In this document: positions 23,096-35,060 of the stretch, in pieces | Numbering within the stretch: position 1 is the first letter of the stretch | Layout of the letters: every line of letters begins with the position of its first letter | Origin: Pyrrhosoma nymphula | Lineage: Eukaryota > Arthropoda > Insecta > Odonata > Coenagrionidae | DNA length: 64,000 nucleotides | Assembly (NCBI GenBank): GCA_963573305.1 | Contig: OY754331.1 | Location: 9,148,868-9,212,867, forward strand | Direction of reading: 5' to 3' | Made by a program: the position numbers and the translations under genes | Notes under the pieces: model-generated | Database searches by the model: none | What the model saw: the letters and a program-made list of their open reading frames with translations, nothing else | What the model was told of the DNA's origin: nothing

Positions 23096-23330
23096 AAGCT
23101 GGAATCCCTCTGGATTCCTGTTTGTATCATCCAGGGATTTTTGCAACTGGACCAATCAAGTGTGCAAGCTGGATTCAAGCTTGATTCCAGCTGCGCTTTT
23201 TACACAATTCCAGCTGTGTGCACGCTGGATTTCAGACTAGAATCCAGATTGAATCAAGCTGAATTTTTAGGAAAAAATCAAGGCTGGAACCAAGCTGGAT
23301 TCAAGCCGGAATGCAGCCTGAATTACAACA
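23096..23330 (+). repeat. Minisatellite-like aagctggattc repeats, block 1
   Basis: Irregular repeats of about 12-30 bp contain caagctgga.tc or its complement gattccagct, in both orientations. They produce local hairpins. The spacing is too variable for a simple satellite. Confidence 0.55.
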
Positions 23331-23429
23331 AAATACCTTAATCTTTGTCCATAGTAAAAATGCAAAAGTTTGAAGTATAGCAGCTTCCAAGCCGAATGAA
23401 ACGTAAATAATGAACTGATACGCCAACGA

Positions 23430-23535
23430 TTTTGGAAAAAAATATGACATGAGTGAGACTTGAACCATAATAAGATGACCACCTGAGACTGGGAGCCCAA
23501 CATTTTACCCCTAGTCCAACAGCTCTTGTGAAAAT
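23430..23535 (-). repeat. tRNA-like segment inside fold-back element
   Basis: On the minus strand TTGGACTAGGGGTAAAATG (A-box-like) is followed about 30 nt later by ATGGTTCAAGTCTCA (B-box-like). It may be the head of a SINE or an internal Pol III promoter. The acceptor stem is not clear. Confidence 0.3.
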
Positions 23536-23689
23536 GGCTCGGGAATGAGGCTATTTATTTTCTAAATAAGAGTTAATGCTCGCATTGACTGCCAAACAGT
23601 AATTGTAAATGTGGAAAAAGTGCTTGCTATTTTTTGACAATACATACAAACAAAAGCCATAAGCCAGCAGAAATAATTATGACTCAAAT

Positions 23690-23915
23690 TCCAGCTGAAA
23701 TCAAGCCTAATATGCAATCCAAATCCAGCTGGAATCAAGCTAGCTAATTCTAGCTGGAGGCATCCAGCAAAAATCCAGGCTGTAATTCAGCTTGCCAATT
23801 CTAGCTAGAATAAATCCTAGTATGCAAGCCCAAATACAACTGGAATCAAGCTAGCTAATTCTAACTGGAGGCATCCAACCAAAATCCAGGCTGTAATTCA
23901 GCTTGCATGCTATGT
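23690..23915 (+). repeat. Tandem duplication, period about 111 bp, block 2
   Basis: Two units starting with tatgcaa at 23711 and 23821 share tggaatcaagctagctaatt, then ctggaggcatcca and atccaggctgtaattcagct. They are about 90% alike by eye. This block sits in the right half of the fold-back element. Confidence 0.65.
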
Positions 23916-24128
23916 AGGAACTGACAATGATTTCACTACTTTGTGAATTCGTTGAGTGTTATACTGTGGTTTATGCATTGTTTTCATGTTAACCAGGATT
24001 TGAAATATGAATTTATTTTTTTAACAAACGAATACCCTGATGCGGGCTTAAAAATAAACAGAAACGTTGGCAAGTTGAGCTGAATTTAAATTGAATTGAC
24101 CAGAAGCCTCAAGAATATTTTTAAAGAT

Positions 24129-25059
24129 TCATTTTTATCAAGTTAAAGAGGTTTTTGAAAAAGTGTAGACTGAGAGAACATAAATCTAATTCATAGAGGA
24201 TATGAGGAAGACGGTTATCGAGTTGCTAAAATTAGCATTCAGAATTTGGATAAACTATTCACCTATGAAGTATTTAGAATACTTAAGCAATAAGTGTAAA
24301 TAGAAGTGGCCAATGAGATGGAGAGAAAATCTACTGGGGCAAAACTGGAGGAAATTGATGTATGAACCTAAAGAACGATTGTTAATCATTCACCAGTGCT
24401 CTAAATAAGTAAATATCTTTATGTTACGAGATAGAATGAGCAGTGGACTATGTACTAATGTAATGATATATACTAGTATTAGAATGGCAGTTTTGTATCA
24501 CTACTGTGCAATAGATTTGATAGCTTTAACCATATAAAAAATAGGCATTCAAAATTTAGCTTGTTTAGTTAATACATTTATTTTATCTGAAGGTGAAGGT
24601 TTTAGGGTGTTATGAACTGGCCTTACTTAGTTCTCTTACTTCCACTTACTTCTCCTCCCCAAATCCTTCGAGAAACGAAAAAACTTCACCTTTCCCTTGC
24701 ATTTACGATAGCTATTGCTACATCCAAATACCACACAAAAAGACATTGCCGCTTGACTCTAGAAGTGTAAACCAGAGCAAACTGCTTTCTTGCTACAGAT
24801 GCAAGTGTCGCCCGGGGAAAATGCAATCCAGTCGACGTCACGCATGACGTCAAGTAGCCAGCGACATGCGCAATGGCCTACATAATTTAGTAGCACCATG
24901 GAGTTACTCATTGGTTTACTGACTAAACGATGTATTATTGCATGACAGGCCAACATCCAATGGGTAAGGCGACTAAAGGAATTATAGAGTTCGTAAAGGT
25001 CGGTTACCTATAAATCGATAAGTCACGCTTACTGCCTGAAAGAATAATAGTGGTATCTT
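24129..25059. other. Non-coding stretch with paired CRE-like sites
   Basis: Mostly AT-rich. CGACGTCA (24833-24840) and TGACGTCA (24845-24852) lie 4 bp apart in a small CpG-rich patch (24810-24880). These match cAMP-response-element / bZIP sites. No transcript start or exon could be identified. Confidence 0.4.
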
Positions 25060-25900
25060 AATAAATAGCAAACTCCCCTCCTTCTTCGAGAGTGACGTTG
25101 ATTGCGCTATGAAGGTTTATTACCAAAGATACAAAATGATTAGTGGTTTAATGCATCCGAGTCACAAGCAAAGGACATCACCCACGTAGCGGTAACAATA
25201 TTAACAATTTTTTTAGCAATGGATGAAGAGAATCAAATTACTTATGGTCAAAGTAGTCCGTAAACAAACCTGCTAGAATAGGGGACAAAAAGAATCCCAT
25301 GTTTATACCACGGAATTGCTCATAAACGTGTACATTTGATACTCAGTAATTATGCTTCACACATTCAACAGTTTTGCAACTTCAGTTAACTCAGAGTTTA
25401 CATGGGTCTCATTTCTAACTACATTTAACGCTATTTCCACAACCTCCAAATCAATGACCGAAGTAAATAGATTACTAACATCGAATGATCCTTATTTGCA
25501 ATTTTGGTGTGAGTTTAGCACAGATAGTGACACTGACAATTCAAAAGAGTCCTTAATGCCATATTTTGGGTTGAAACTCGTATTACATCGTAAAACTATT
25601 TTTAATTTCACGGCTAATTTATGGCAGGATGTCGTAACATGAAATACCACAAGTCTAATTGTACAGCCATTTTAACGGGTTTTTAGAAATACGTAGAGCC
25701 TAGGGGGTAAATGGTTCGTATGAATTAAATGATCTCTATAATGCTTGGTATTATGTGCAGAGCATACATTCAGAATTTGTTTCACATCCGTCTGACACCT
25801 TGAAGTTGAATTCATAAACAAAACAATGAAATTGGTCTTGACCAAGAAACCATTGCATTTTTCAATGCAACCACTCTTGTCCGTCACAAGAACTCTACTT
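25060..25900 (-). pseudogene. PLE reverse transcriptase relic
   Basis: Read on the minus strand, consecutive blocks of a Penelope-like RT appear in shifting frames: PPRLYVFLKT (about 25725-25680), FDVSNLFTSV (about 25488-25457), INMGFFLSPILAGLF (about 25312-25264), and YRYVGDVLCL (about 25198-25168). The last block is the catalytic YxDD motif with its first aspartate replaced by glycine. FINxxHSAINVTLEEGGEF follows near 25110. Stops and frameshifts separate most blocks. The enzyme would copy PLE RNA into DNA. This copy is dead. No GIY-YIG domain follows it, so it is a separate, truncated insertion from the PLE ends elsewhere in the window. Confidence 0.75.
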
Positions 25901-26128
25901 TAATCGATAAAATGTGCAATTGAAAATGGTACTCACCCTAAACTACGAACTTGACGTGATGAAAAGACTCCTTATGAAAATCAGTGACGATGATGTTGAT
26001 AATTTAAAACATGGAGTTGGGAGTATAATATGCATGCTCTATTCCTACATTGTCGATTTAGTCTTGTGAGGAGGAATTATTTTACCTTGACGAAACTGAG
26101 AGGAACATAAACACTGAAATTTCGCATT

Positions 26129-26173
26129 AATGTTTAGAGTTTATATATATTGATATATAAACTCTAATAAACT
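26129..26173. repeat. Short AT hairpin
   Basis: tagagtttatatata and its complement tatataaactcta flank a short centre near 26150. No context suggests a function. Confidence 0.4.
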
Positions 26174-26934
26174 GAATATAGAGTTATAATTGTTCCTCAC
26201 TCTACATTTAAGTGCTTTTGCCTGATAACGCCCAACTTACTATGGGGTTGTTAACCCGTTACGTAATGTTGGAAATTGAGGCTGTAGAATGGCACTTGCA
26301 GTGTCCAATTACTCAGCTAAGCGTCATTCATAATTCGAGGAATATCCTGTAAGCCAGGAAAAAATAACAGTTATTTCCTAAAATTTCACTCCGAAAAACG
26401 AGTTTTGCATCACTTAGCACTGTCAAGTCAGTGAGCTCACTTATTTGTAAACGGTGCTGCTGAGCAAAATACATAAACATGAACAATACATAATAATAAA
26501 TAGCTTCAAAAACAGTAATATTTGGTTGGGAAAAGGCCTATCGTTATAATTATTCAATATTAGATACATGATATAAATGTGGCTAAAAGAAGAATGAAAG
26601 GTGAAAAGAGAAAAACTGGAATATTTTAACTGGAGTTCAGCGACATTAGGATGCACGCCTAATGGTCACCAGAAATTGTATACATCCTAAGTTAGTGTTT
26701 TTGAATTTGTCGTCACCCAAAATGATCGATTGGTTGATAATCTCAACAAAGCACCCCATAGCAAAGTTAAGCCTCATACTAAAAGCAAAGTCAACACTCA
26801 TACTAACTCAATTTGAGTTTCTGAGTAAAACTTGTTTCATGCATTGAATGCAACTCCATCTAGATCAGTTTTTTACTGGTACTAGTGACACATAGTTGCA
26901 TAAAGGAATTAACGACGACATTATCACGATTAAT

Positions 26935-27458
26935 GGCTGGGACACAATCAACGTTAACGTGTGACGCGAGCCGTTGACGGGAATACGTGTAGAGATGGCT
27001 AACGGGAAAGTACCGGGGACGGACACAGCCAACGTGTCCCGGGAGTACGTGTACGTGAGAGATGGGCAACTTTCATCTCTCCACGCTTCCCGTACACGGA
27101 GAATCAATCAGGACCACAGAAGTCAGAAGACACAAATTGAGAAAATGGCGGACGTCCAGTCCATATTTAGCTTTTATTTGAAGCTTTCAAAATATTTCGC
27201 GAGTTTCTCCAGCCATCTTCTTAACCAAGAGTCAGTGCCACGCTGCTTAGTGTCTATAAATGCGTGAATACAAGATAAACGGTATTTTTGGCTCACAGTT
27301 TACCTTAAAATATCCCGAATTTGCCGTGGCGCTTACGACAGTCAATTTTCACGGGAGGTGCACCGTGACGTCGATTGTGTCCGGTGGTTGAAACTTCCCG
27401 TCCCACGTAATACGGTTCACGGTTCCCGTCACACGCTAACGCTGATTGTGCCCCAGCC
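26935..27458. mobile_element. Non-autonomous DNA transposon with long TIRs
   Basis: The ends are inverted repeats of about 45-60 bp. GGCTGGGACACAATCAACGT starts at 26935, and the complement of GGCTGGGGCACAATCAGCGT ends at 27458. Next to the ends are ttaat (left) and ttaag (right), so a short TTAA or TWA-type target duplication is possible but the phase is off by one. The inner sequence shows more inverted similarity (gtgtgacg, cgggaa, acgtg words) and no transposase. The CpG-rich ends stand out from the AT-rich flanks. The superfamily is not resolved. Confidence 0.6.
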
Positions 27459-29325
27459 TTAAGTGATCATGTGATATTTTTCTTCAAAGAATACCTTAGA
27501 GAAATATCGTTCTCCGTTGTATAGTATGAGTGGTTGCAGGTTACATGTATTATCTGTGAGCGATAACCAGTTAACATGCGTAATATATAGTTACGGGCTA
27601 GCTGTGATTCGGAGATACGTGAGCAGAAGGTCAAGGAAGATGATGACGGAAAAATGAAAAGGGCCTGCCATATCACTGTTGCAGGGTGAACTTAGAGGCC
27701 TTGAAACTTGAAATTGCGTTGACGGTTTTCATATCAAGGCAGCCTATGTAATTTTTGGGGTTGGTGTTAATACAATTAAATTAGTAAAATATTTGGTTTA
27801 TCACCGTCGTAAGCAATTGCATTTTAAATCTGTTCCTCAATACGTCTCTAAAAGGTAGCTTCCCACACCAGTTAGAAAGGTAATATTCACGGGAATGAGA
27901 GATATTTTACCAGTTTTTCAATGCATATGGACATGAAATCAGAAACTTATAAGGTCCCCCTACATGAGATATAACACCGACCCAGGTTTCAAATAATCTC
28001 AAGAGTGGACTTTGCGAAGTACTTTGAAATTATTTACTAAATGTAGGTCCACAAAGTCACTCCTCAAAACATTTTTAAAACTTACTAATTGCATCATTGG
28101 GAGCCCTATATTCGAAATCACTTATAATAACTTTTCAAACAATTTTGTCGTTTTTTAAATAAATAATACACTCAAATGGGAGATAAATACTTGACCGCAT
28201 TTCTCGTGGCATATTGGTGTGCTTAATGGCGTATTACAGAGCGGCAGTATAGAAGAGACTCATAGTGACGGAGCCCATTAATTTTACTTGAAGTGCTAAA
28301 TGGCATTGGGGTGCTATAGCGCCCTAGAAGCTCGGATAGTCCACCTACCGCTCTGTAATTAACTGAGATAAAAAGAAGTTGAATAACGCTAATCACCTTC
28401 CAAATTAACTGCTTCGATAGCCAAAATTGATCGAAAATTACGAAGCTATATCTTCCCATTAATCATCGCGGAGCCAATGGAAACCTAATTTAGTTGAGAG
28501 ATAAAATTTTCAACACTGCTTGTTTTGGAACTTAACTCTACAACAGGGATGAGTTGTGCGTTGTCCATCATTTAAACTTCATGGTAAAATACCTATTATT
28601 TCATTTTGCGTTCAATTAATGACTCCTGCCCTCTTCAATTTATTGAACCATATCCCCCTGTAATTGGCTGTAATTTTGAATTTTACTCAGCTTTTTGTTC
28701 ATGAGATGATTTGAACATAGGAAAATACGGTAGAATAATTCTGTTGGTGTCATTTTAAATTTAAAATGATAGGGCTTAGAGGGACTGGAGGAATAAATAA
28801 TTACATTTCAATTCGCTAGACAGGCTTTAATCTATAAGCTATTCTATTATAATTCCATTTCCAAAATTATGAAGGCAATAGAAAAATTATGACATGAGAT
28901 GCTCGGCATGAGCGTCAAATTCGAAAGACGGTCGCTCAAATAAAAAGAGAACCAAATATATTTGAATGGCTCCAATCGATCAAATTCTCCGGACAGTATA
29001 AAAATAGACATAATCTTGAGTACTTTGACCCTGTCAAAAGTATTGGCGCAAAAGTAAAGAACCACGCATCCTGCACACGGAATATCTCAATCGCTGTATA
29101 TTTAAAAATCGTATATATATTTCGAGTTCCGAGAAAATATAAATTAGCCAAAGGAATGCCCAAATATGAATACTTTATGCCATATTCACGCGAAGGTATC
29201 GAATACTGCCTTTGTTTTCCTCCTCTTCTTGAGAATTTGAGGTTGTTTTTTTTTGAGTTGGAGGGAGGGAGGAACCGGTAGGAAAGGAATTTGAGGCATT
29301 CGCTGTCAATTCAGCCCTAAATCAC
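27459..29325. other. AT-rich stretch with one PLE-like terminus
   Basis: The minus-strand GAAACCTGGGTC at 27993-27982 resembles the GAAACCCGGGTC ends of PLE1, and gtgttatatctcatg follows it. A full CUGANGA is lacking (cttgaga). Otherwise no genes or repeats were recognised. Confidence 0.4.
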
Positions 29326-29820
29326 TTAGAGGGGGTTTCTGTTCTTCCCCATCCCCACCCCCTCTTCGGCTCTCCGCCGCTGCGAAAAAAAAGAACCTCG
29401 CGTTCCACCACTACCCCAGGGCCAGGCCCTCATTCCTCCAATCCCCCGTGTCACCATTGTCAAACGCTGATTGAGCCCCGTTGACTTAAATCCTCGAGCG
29501 TTGCATTGACAGAGCAAATGAACCCCCTCGCCGAAGGATTTCTGAAAGAATATGGAAGTGGGGCAAAAATCGGATATGAGGTTTATCCAAGAAGTCAATG
29601 ACGTGAAAGGGAGAGGGAATGGTTGGAAAGGGAGGGAAGGGAGAAAGATAGAGTGAATAGGAGAGAGAAAGGAGATTGCAGAGGGAGAAGTGAGAGGACG
29701 GAATCGGATGAAAGAGAGGAAGAAGAGTAGAGAGATAGAAAGGAGAGAGAGAGGTGGCAGGAAGTGAGGGAAATTCCATCGAAAGGAAAGGAGAATGGAG
29801 AGGCACTCGAACGAAGACAA
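29326..29820. other. Purine-rich (GA) island
   Basis: From 29590 to 29800 the plus strand is almost entirely G and A, in units such as ggagagagaaagg. This gives long Ser/Pro/Leu/Phe-rich frames on the minus strand (to 30013) that have no domain. It is treated as low-complexity DNA. Confidence 0.55.
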
Positions 29821-30879
29821 TTAGTGCTCGCCGATCACGGTTGACTGCGTGTTGAACATTTTCCTCATTATAATATTCAGGCCTAATGGTGGAAGGAAGA
29901 ATGTAAGGTGAATAGAGAAAAGGGTGGATGTGGAGAAAACGCTTTGTGATGAAAGGAGACAGTAAGCACACCATGCTGAAGAATGAAATTACGTAAGGCA
30001 TTGACTTAACCAAGCTACAACGGTTCCTTCACTATTTATACCAAAGTTGTCGGTGAGTACCAAAAATGATTCTTGATTTCGTCTATTCCTCGGAACTGAA
30101 TCAAGTGATTTCAGTTCTGTTGATAATAAGTACTACTGTCCAACACTTAAAACGTGATAGTGGTTTTACAATTCTCAATAGCTTTTCTTTGCTAGTTCAA
30201 AACTACGTCAATCGATTTTTTAAATTCATAAACATTCCAATACATAATTTCATCTTTAATTTAGAGTTGCAATCATCAGTTTTATTCATCTTCCTAAATA
30301 GGACAACACATTATTTTCCATGAGGCAAAAAAGTAGTCAAAAGAAATGTCATTTGTACATAGAGTCAGATAAAAATAAAAATAAAATTTTCTCCCCATCA
30401 CATAGAGCGAGCTTATTAAGGTGAAATTAAATGTTTAAACGGCTGATTTCGAAACTGCATCCTTATTTATGAAAACATGGAGGACTCAAGGGGAAAAAGG
30501 TTGGCCAAATTACCAGTTTACTCTGACATTAATGGTATATGAAGCTAAAGCATTACAAAGATTGCGTATGAGGAACCAACGAATATAAAATCGGCAGGGA
30601 AATGCTTTGAAATGCTTTAGTTTGGGAAATGCAATGACCGCATTACGTTGGGTGCTACTTACAATTTGGGAAATGAAAAACACATTCACGCAAACATCTG
30701 CATTCCTTCAGAGAGTCCCCCATGAGATAAAAATGTAGACATACCCACCTGGTCCCTTTATTCGTCAGTCTAACGTGCGGTGTGTTTTCCGAGTCCTTTA
30801 ACTGGACAAGGAATAGCAAGGGTGGGAGGAATTCGCTCCAACTGTCGCTGTAGTCTTGCGTTAATTTCGTCGCACGTCA
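29821..30879. other. AT-rich non-coding stretch
   Basis: No features recognised. Confidence 0.55.
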
Positions 30880-31290
30880 TATTTGCAATTCATAGAGTCG
30901 ATTATTTAGTGTTTTGACAGAGCAGTTCGCTTGGCGACTGTGGAGTTTCCCTCCCCGCCCCCCCCCCATCCATATGCCCCAACCCACCCTTCACCCACCT
31001 TGGACGCCAACGGTTTCAATTACGCGGCGACAGCATTGCGACGAGTGGGATTAATTAGCTGCAGAGTGGCGATGCGGCGATACACTCCTTCCCAATCAAC
31101 AGCCACCATTACACGGGGATCGTAATAATTGCACGCAGCTTTCAAATGTAAACGTGTTCGCGCCTCCACCGAGAGCTTGTTGCTAATTGGCCGACAAGAA
31201 TCCGGGGAATCCCCTGCGGCATAATCAGCCGGTAGCCTCGAATGATCGGAAGTCAGCTTTCCTTCGGCATCCAACTCGGGTTTTTACCAT
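30880..31290. other. CpG-rich island with homeodomain-like sites
   Basis: A C run (30955-30968) leads into a balanced, CpG-rich sequence. It contains gggattaattagctgc, ttgctaattggcc and gcataatcagcc, all with TAAT/ATTA cores. The composition resembles conserved non-coding enhancer DNA. Short open frames exist on both strands but no exon is supported. Confidence 0.35.
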
Positions 31291-33690
31291 ATTGTGCGCC
31301 TGCCGGTGAGTTTTAAATAGCTTAGGGCCTCATCAGCAATATAGTTATCAGCGGCTTGAACGGCTATTAAAAGCTGAAAGGAGCATACAATCTGTAGCTG
31401 ATACTTCAACACTGGACGGTGTCATTTGAGGGAGAAAGGAGTCATTTGTCCCTTTTTTGGAATTCAACCGAGTATAATAGCATGTATTTTTCATTCGATT
31501 TCTTTGAAACTTAATGAATTTGTTTATTTTTACCTATATGTTAATGAAATACAAATATAGTTACGCAATCGAAAATGTAAGATTTTTTACAATAGTATGA
31601 ACCTAAAACAGCATTTGATCACTTCTTGAATTCGGCTGAAGTTCTGCATTTTCTTGACCATTCCTTCAATTTTAGGCATTATATTATTGATTCGCATTCA
31701 TCTATATCAACTGCTGAGCATAAAGGAGACGATTTGTGACTCTCTTATTTTGGTTTACATGTCGATAGATCAAAGTCTATTTCCTCATAGCTTAACTTGG
31801 GACAGAAAGCTAAATAATGTCAACAACGAATATTTGCATACTTCTAGGTTACATACCGTGAAAGACTTGTAAGCGTATCAAGTTCATGTATAATATGTTA
31901 CAAACACATGTTGTTACCCATCCTTCATGAGTATAGATCTACACCTGTGAAGTTCATCCCTTGTTACTCGCATAATTATTTTAAAAAGAAGCCACAAGGG
32001 CCGGTGCTGTGCTACTCATGCAAAAAATGAACCCTACTACCATTCGATCTCATTTTTGTGCACTTAAGATAGGTATACAAGCACCCAAACCGACCATTTT
32101 TGTAGCCGGGGTGTCCAAACTGGGTTATTTATCATCTGCTATTAGGATAGTGCGCGGGAAGCGAGCTCAAAATTACCTTCATCTAAATTTTCTGTCCCCT
32201 ATGTAATGGAAAACCTCCCCTTTGGAGCCAAAGACGGGGAGAAAAGATCATCTTTCCCTCACCCCACCCTACACGAATGAATCCGTGGAAGAGATAGTTC
32301 AGTGCGTGTCCCTTTAACCAGCTCCTTGGTAATCTTGGGTACCAGCTCCTTGCAATTAGACTGTCATTGGCGTCTAAAGTATAAAATGTATGGGACAGTT
32401 GAAACTTTTTGGTTTTGGACGAATTCAAAACAAAATATTGCCTGCATGCATTTCCTTGCTCGGTAAAAATGAGGATAGACTATCAAACTAGGCATAGAGG
32501 GAATGCATTTTATTGAAGTTTAGAGGAATTCAGGTAATGCTTCTTACAATATTTTCTTCTCAACTGTGCATTAACTAGTAAGTTATTGAGAAGAATATTA
32601 TTTCTTTTCTTGTAATTATGAAAATATATGAACAATACCTGCCTCATTCCACCGTATTAGAGTAATGAGCGGCATATGCAGCAAACATTCCTCTTGCTCA
32701 TTGAAGTTAATTTATCCCCTTCAAGTTTTATTCAATCAATTTGGTTTGCCAACAATAATTGGATTACAGAGAGGGATGTTCTTTTAAGAAAAGAAATAAT
32801 AGCAAGTTGAGAAGATAACAAGTATAACAATAATTTTAGCAACAAAAGCAAGTTGAGAAGATAAATTCATTGCATGGAAAGTCGAACAATTTGAGGAAAC
32901 GATGAGTGACTTGCAACCCTGGTCAAACCGAGAAAGTCAAAATAGCTGGTGTACAGTATAAAATGTAGCACACAAAATGGTTAATGAATTAAAAATAGCA
33001 ACATGTATCAATATTAAACAAATATCTATCAATGAGTATATCCCCTATCGAAGTAAGAACCTCTCAAAAGATACACCGACTGCAGTATCCATGGCAGCAA
33101 CGTGTTGGCCTTAAGAAGTTGATATAATGGTCCCGGGTTCAAAATCCACCATGAAAATGTGTGATGAAATTGTCTTAAGATTATAGTCTTAGAATCAATC
33201 GGATACAACCTTAGCTTTAGAAGTACGTTAAAAACCCGTATCAAATACTTTAAGAATTATCTAGGATATCAAGGTAAAATTTCAGAGATTTTGGTCACTT
33301 ATAAATGCTGAAATAAAAACGCGTATATTATCTGCTGGTGTGGCGACATACGAAGGTGAAGCAAATTGTTGAAGGCCTTGGCCTTCAACAACTATTTCTT
33401 CTCCTTTTTCACCCCTTTATTTCCTGTCTTCACCCTATTCCGACTCGCTTCCTTGCAAGTATCTCCGCCTTTCCTCAAGAAATCTTAAATTGCCATCTCT
33501 GCCCGTTAGCAAATCAACCGGTTCAAATGATATTTCCTCAATTTTCCTTCATCGTAAGTCTAACACACTCTTTATTCCCATCTCCATCGCATTCAATATA
33601 TTCCTCCATTAGCTCATCTGTACTCGGCAAGACGTGACGGAACAGCATCTTACATCAATGAAAACAATGAGTTGTAATGCCCACTTGTTT
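31291..33690. other. AT-rich non-coding stretch
   Basis: A direct repeat agcaagttgagaagataa occurs at about 32799 and 32848. A B-box-like gggttcaaaatcc lies near 33135. No genes recognised. Confidence 0.5.
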
Positions 33691-33694
33691 TACC

Positions 33695-33790
33695 TATTGA
33701 AACGCGTTTCAACGCCGAAGTGTCATATTCAGGAACGCTTGTATGGCTCTGAAGATGACACTGTGGCGTTGAAAAGTGTTGTAATAAATC
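33695..33790. repeat. Inverted pair of hammerhead-like cores
   Basis: Short facing arms (caacgccgaagtgtcatattcag and ctgaagatgacactgtggcgttg) give a palindrome centred near 33740. On the minus strand CTGAATA (33732-33726) is followed by GACAC-UUCG-GCGUU (one mismatch in stem II, UUCG tetraloop). GAA and the palindrome ACGCGT plus T (33710-33701) come next. On the plus strand CTGAAGA (33749-33755) is followed by GAAAAGTGTT (33771-33780), a decayed copy. The core departs from CUGANGA by one base on the minus strand. It is probably the remnant of a PLE-type end. Confidence 0.4.
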
Positions 33791-34179
33791 AAAAAAAGTC
33801 GGCTGTACATCTCGTATTTAATTAATATATTTGATATGGATTACTCTAATTTGGATGCGCATTTGAAAAATTCTAATGTTACCCGTATTTTGAAATTCGA
33901 TCCGAAGAATAAAGTGGAAAACTATAACCCCCAACTCCATCTTATCGATTTTGCCAATTGTCATCGAGCGCATTCTCCACTTCCCTATCCCATAAATCTC
34001 ATCTCTGCAGCATAGTTTCTTTCCTGACGGCTCCTGCCTCAAGAACCTTTCCATTTTACGCCATCACATAATTTCTGCCTTCAAAAAAAGGGTCACAACT
34101 CGACGTCTGCAGTATAGGATTTTCTAAAACATTTAGCTCCGTAAATCACACTTTTAACCTGCACAAACTTAAACAGCTG

Positions 34180-35060
34180 GTTTTAATCTATGGAATCTCC
34201 TCAGCGTATTTGCCCAGTCCCTTCTGGCGTCCCACAGGGCATCGCCAACGGCCATCTTCTCTTTGAGAATCTTCTCTACGTAGACCATCTTATTGAAAGT
34301 TTACTATCCTTAGGATGTGAAATTCTTTAATAAACAGATAACTATAAAATATTTAAAACAATTGAGTGTGGTGGCTCTTACTTTACAGTCATGTTTAAAT
34401 TCATCGATAGCTGGTGTGACAAATGGTAACTGCGCGTAAATCCAGAAAGATATGCAGCAATGTCCTTCTTCTCGGAACTCAAAACTATCTCCCACACCTT
34501 AAAATGTGCCACATCATACCTTCCTACACTTCTGTCAGTTCCCACAGTAACTTATGGATCACCTTTAACCCAAAGTTAGTTTTCAATGAGCATATTATAT
34601 CTATTTCAAGAAAGGCAACGTATATAGTGACATAACGGAAACGCTTGCCCTAAAATATGTGTTTCTTGGATGTACACTGCCCCTACTTGAGTACATCTCT
34701 CCAATCTGTTCAAATTCATTCCCCACTGCATCAAAACTACCTTAAATTACTACTTTCTCAACTTACTTTATTTCTTTTAAAGGCCATAGTCCGTCATTAC
34801 GTGCCTTCCCTTAGAAATTGCTTATCTGACGAAATCCTAATATATCTAGGCCTCTCACACATCCCCTATCGCCCGCTGACTTCAGGCCTTGATTTTCTAA
34901 GTGCCTGTTGATGTGCATGTGAGTATGCATAATGTGTGCATCTGTTACTTAGTATTTAAGTGGTCAATTGTTGTAGTAGTAGCAGGTCATATTTTTAGCA
35001 TTTTTATTTGCCAATCAAAACGATGAAAAGAATTTAATCCTTTGATAAATAAATAAAAAC
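34180..35060 (+). pseudogene. LINE reverse transcriptase relic (non-LTR)
   Basis: Scattered blocks of a non-LTR RT occur in order on the plus strand. PSGVPQG lies at about 34219-34240. Near 34335, sequence that in frame would read as the catalytic region runs into YKIFKTIE (frameshifted). FIDSWCDKW and LRVNPERY span about 34395-34450. NLWITFNPKLVFNEHI spans 34550-34600, which matches the LGITFDxKLxFxxHI block after the catalytic domain. The frame continues to LDFLSAC and a stop at 34911. The 3' region ends in aaataaataaaaa near 35057. Several frameshifts and stops make it dead. The subfamily (Jockey or CR1-like) is uncertain. Confidence 0.6.

Larger units (their letters stand above)
22924..24128. 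mobile_element. Fold-back element with internal tandem repeats
   Basis: The ends 22924-23081 and about 23957-24128 are imperfect reverse complements of about 160 bp. Shared blocks include atcctggttaacatgaaaac and ccaacgtttc. Between them lie two blocks of short repeats built on ccagcttgattc or its complement (23096-23330 and 23690-23915). The right arm carries CTGATGC ... GAAACG at 24037-24065, and the left arm a matching GAAACGTT on the minus strand near 22980. There is no coding capacity and no TSD was identified. The superfamily is unknown. The terminal motif links it loosely to the PLE-type ends in this window. Confidence 0.55.

Noticed and set aside
27982..27993. Complete hammerhead at GAAACCTGGGTC (minus)
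   Set aside because: The CUGANGA part is not preserved (cttgaga). It is kept only as evidence of a decayed PLE-type end.
29326..30013. Minus-strand frames of 164 and 175 codons
   Set aside because: They lie over a GA-rich tract and overlap each other in different frames; Ser/Pro/Leu/Phe-rich without any domain.
34827..34860. CTGACGA as a ribozyme core
   Set aside because: No GAAAC follows; the sequence is part of the LINE coding relic.
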